Source of the DNA: an uncultured Blautia sp.
Lineage (GTDB): Bacteria > Bacillota > Clostridia > Lachnospirales > Lachnospiraceae
Direction: 5' to 3'
Length of the DNA stretch: 37,930 nucleotides
Assembly (NCBI GenBank): GCA_946545475.1
Contig: CAMNNO010000007.1
Span: 1 to 37,930, forward strand
The translations under genes and the position numbers were made by a program. Below are positions 36,303-37,930 of the stretch, piece by piece. The notes beneath the pieces are model-generated. The model saw nothing but the letters and a program-made list of their open reading frames with translations, was not told the origin of the DNA and did no database searches. Position 1 is the stretch's first letter, and the number at the start of each line of letters is the position of its first letter.

Positions 36303-37262
36303 GTGTTCGATTTCAATAAACCGAAGATTGAAATTACAGAGATATCCGAGGATGGAAAATTTGGGAGATTCGTAGTAGAGCCTCTGGAAAGAGGGTATGG
36401 TACGACACTTGGAAATTCGCTCAGGAGAATTATGCTTTCTTCTCTGCCGGGAGCAGCCGTGAGCCAGGTAAAGATTGAAGGTGTCCTTCATGAATTCAGC
36501 TCCATTCCCGGCGTAAAAGAAGATGTCACCGAGATCATTATGAACCTGAAAAGTCTCGCCATCAAAAACAGCAGCCCTGATAATGAGCCGAAAACCGCTT
36601 ATATCGAGTGTGAGGGCAAAGGCCAGGTGACTGCGGCGGACATTCAGGCAGACCCAGATATTGAGATCATGAATCCGGATCAGGTCATTGCCACCCTGAA
36701 TGGCGGAAATGACTGCCATCTTTCCATGCAGCTGACCATCACCAAGGGCCGCGGCTACATCAGCGCCGATAAGGGCAAGACTGAGGATATGCCGATCGGG
36801 ACCCTGGCGGTGGATGCCATTTATACCCCGGTCGAGCGCGTCAACATGATCGTGGAAAACACACGTGTCGGCCAGGTGACCGATTATGACAAGCTGACAC
36901 TGGATGTCTATACAAATGGGACGCTGAATCCGGATGAGGCTGTCAGCCTGGCAGCCAAGGTTTTAAGCGAACACCTGAGCCTCTTCATTGACCTTTCCGA
37001 GAATGCCAAGACAGCAGAGGTTATGATCGAGAAAGAAGACAATGAGAAGGAGAAGGTCCTGGAGATGAGCATCGATGAGCTCGAACTTTCGGTGCGTTCT
37101 TACAACTGCCTGAAGAGGGCCGGCATCAACACGGTCCAGGAGCTGTGCAGCAAAACTCCGGATGATATGATGAAAGTGCGTAACCTTGGCCGCAAGTCTC
37201 TTGAAGAGGTTCTTGCCAAGCTGAAAGAGCTGGGACTCCAGCTCCAGCAGGTAGACGAATAA
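36303..37262 (+). CDS. rpoA: DNA-directed RNA polymerase subunit alpha
   Basis: [34 protein letters not shown]-terminal [23 protein letters not shown] start after GAGGAGG. Confidence 0.98.
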   Translation: MFDFNKPKIEITEISEDGKFGRFVVEPLERGYGTTLGNSLRRIMLSSLPGAAVSQVKIEGVLHEFSSIPGVKEDVTEIIMNLKSLAIKNSSPDNEPKTAYIECEGKGQVTAADIQADPDIEIMNPDQVIATLNGGNDCHLSMQLTITKGRGYISADKGKTEDMPIGTLAVDAIYTPVERVNMIVENTRVGQVTDYDKLTLDVYTNGTLNPDEAVSLAAKVLSEHLSLFIDLSENAKTAEVMIEKEDNEKEKVLEMSIDELELSVRSYNCLKRAGINTVQELCSKTPDDMMKVRNLGRKSLEEVLAKLKELGLQLQQVDE

Positions 37263-37340
37263 TTACCGTGGGGAGCCAAGCAGCCATACAGTAAGACCGA
37301 ACCAGCATGTATGGCTGTCCCACAGATGGAGGATATGATT

Positions 37341-37877
37341 ATGGCTAAATACAGAAAATTAAGCAGGACTTCTGACCAGAGGAAGGCTCTGCTTCGCAAC
37401 CAGGTTACTATGCTCCTGTATCACGGACGCATCATCACGACCGAAGCCAAGGCCAAGGAAGTGAAGAAGATCGCCGAAGGCCTCATTGCTATGGCCGTTC
37501 GTGAGAAGGACAACTTCGAGACCGTTACCGTGACGGCCAAGGTTCCCCAGAAGGATTCCAACGGCAAGCGCGTGAAACAGGTCGTTGACGGCAAGAAGAA
37601 GACCGTTTACACCGAGACCAAGAAGGAGATCAAGAAGGATTCTCCCACAAGGCTCCATGCCCGTCGCCAGATGCTTAAGGTTTTCTATCCGGTCAAGGAA
37701 GTTCCCCAGGAAGGCACCGGCAGGAAGAAAAACACCAAGCAGATCGATATGGTCGACAAGATGTTCTCCGAGATCGCTCCGAAGTACGTAAACCGCAACG
37801 GCGGTTATACCCGTATCATCAAGATCGGACCTCGCAAGGGCGATGCCGCCATGGAAGTTGTTCTTGAGCTGGTATAG
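37341..37877 (+). CDS. rplQ: 50S ribosomal protein L17, extended form
   Basis: MAKYRKLSRTSDQRKALLRNQVTMLLYHGRIITTEAKAKEVKKIAE...GGYTRIIKIGPRKGDAAMEVVLEL; 178 aa from ATG after GGAGG. Confidence 0.95.
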   Translation: MAKYRKLSRTSDQRKALLRNQVTMLLYHGRIITTEAKAKEVKKIAEGLIAMAVREKDNFETVTVTAKVPQKDSNGKRVKQVVDGKKKTVYTETKKEIKKDSPTRLHARRQMLKVFYPVKEVPQEGTGRKKNTKQIDMVDKMFSEIAPKYVNRNGGYTRIIKIGPRKGDAAMEVVLELV

Positions 37878-37884
37878 TGAACTA

Positions 37885-37907
37885 CCACAGACCATAAAGG
37901 TCTGTGG
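37885..37907 (+). terminator. Terminal hairpin downstream of rplQ
   Basis: CCACAGACC-ataaa-GGTCTGTGG. Confidence 0.6.
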
Positions 37908-37930
37908 CTTCTGTTAAATGGTTCACCAGA

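Noticed and set aside
1-37930. Defence system, prophage, toxin-antitoxin or biosynthetic cluster
   Set aside because: All confident CDSs are housekeeping; no integrase, transposase, nuclease-defence or NRPS/PKS-type genes found.

Overview
The 37.9-kb window comes from a Lachnospiraceae/Clostridia-like Firmicute (inferred from gene content and protein style) and is almost entirely conserved information-processing genes. Order: tRNA-Glu(CTC); type IIA topoisomerase pair (GyrB/ParE-like, then ParC-like without a recognisable GyrA box); rimP-nusA-rnpM(ylxR)-ylxQ-infB-rbfA-nrnA-truB-ribF; rpsO-pnp-dut; a minus-strand 2-hydroxyacid dehydrogenase and a DUF1292-type protein; the S10-spc ribosomal protein cluster (rpsJ to secY); adk-map-infA; a small SipW/signal-peptidase-like membrane protein; and rpmJ-rpsM-rpsK-rpsD-rpoA-rplQ. 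I see no defence system, CRISPR, prophage or transposase gene. The unexplained structure is non-coding. The strongest is a modular family of palindromic intergenic elements that recurs at least six times between neighbouring genes. Two hairpin modules combine in different ways: a 104-bp 'type I' unit bounded by TATAC(T/C)...AGTATA, and a ~133-bp 'type II' unit with TATAGTATGCGCACG-like ends. Two type I copies have different arm sequences but the same fold and exactly the same length. Other non-coding signals are structured leaders of ribosomal protein operons (an attenuator-like hairpin before rpmJ, a NusA-dependent-terminator-like hairpin before rimP-nusA, a ~300-nt rpsJ leader, a ~370-nt rpmJ-rpsM intercistronic region with four 26-bp tandem hairpins), GGGGACGG REP-like hairpins, and a marked tendency to short tandem duplications in 5' UTRs. 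All calls were made by eye; no database search or folding was run.
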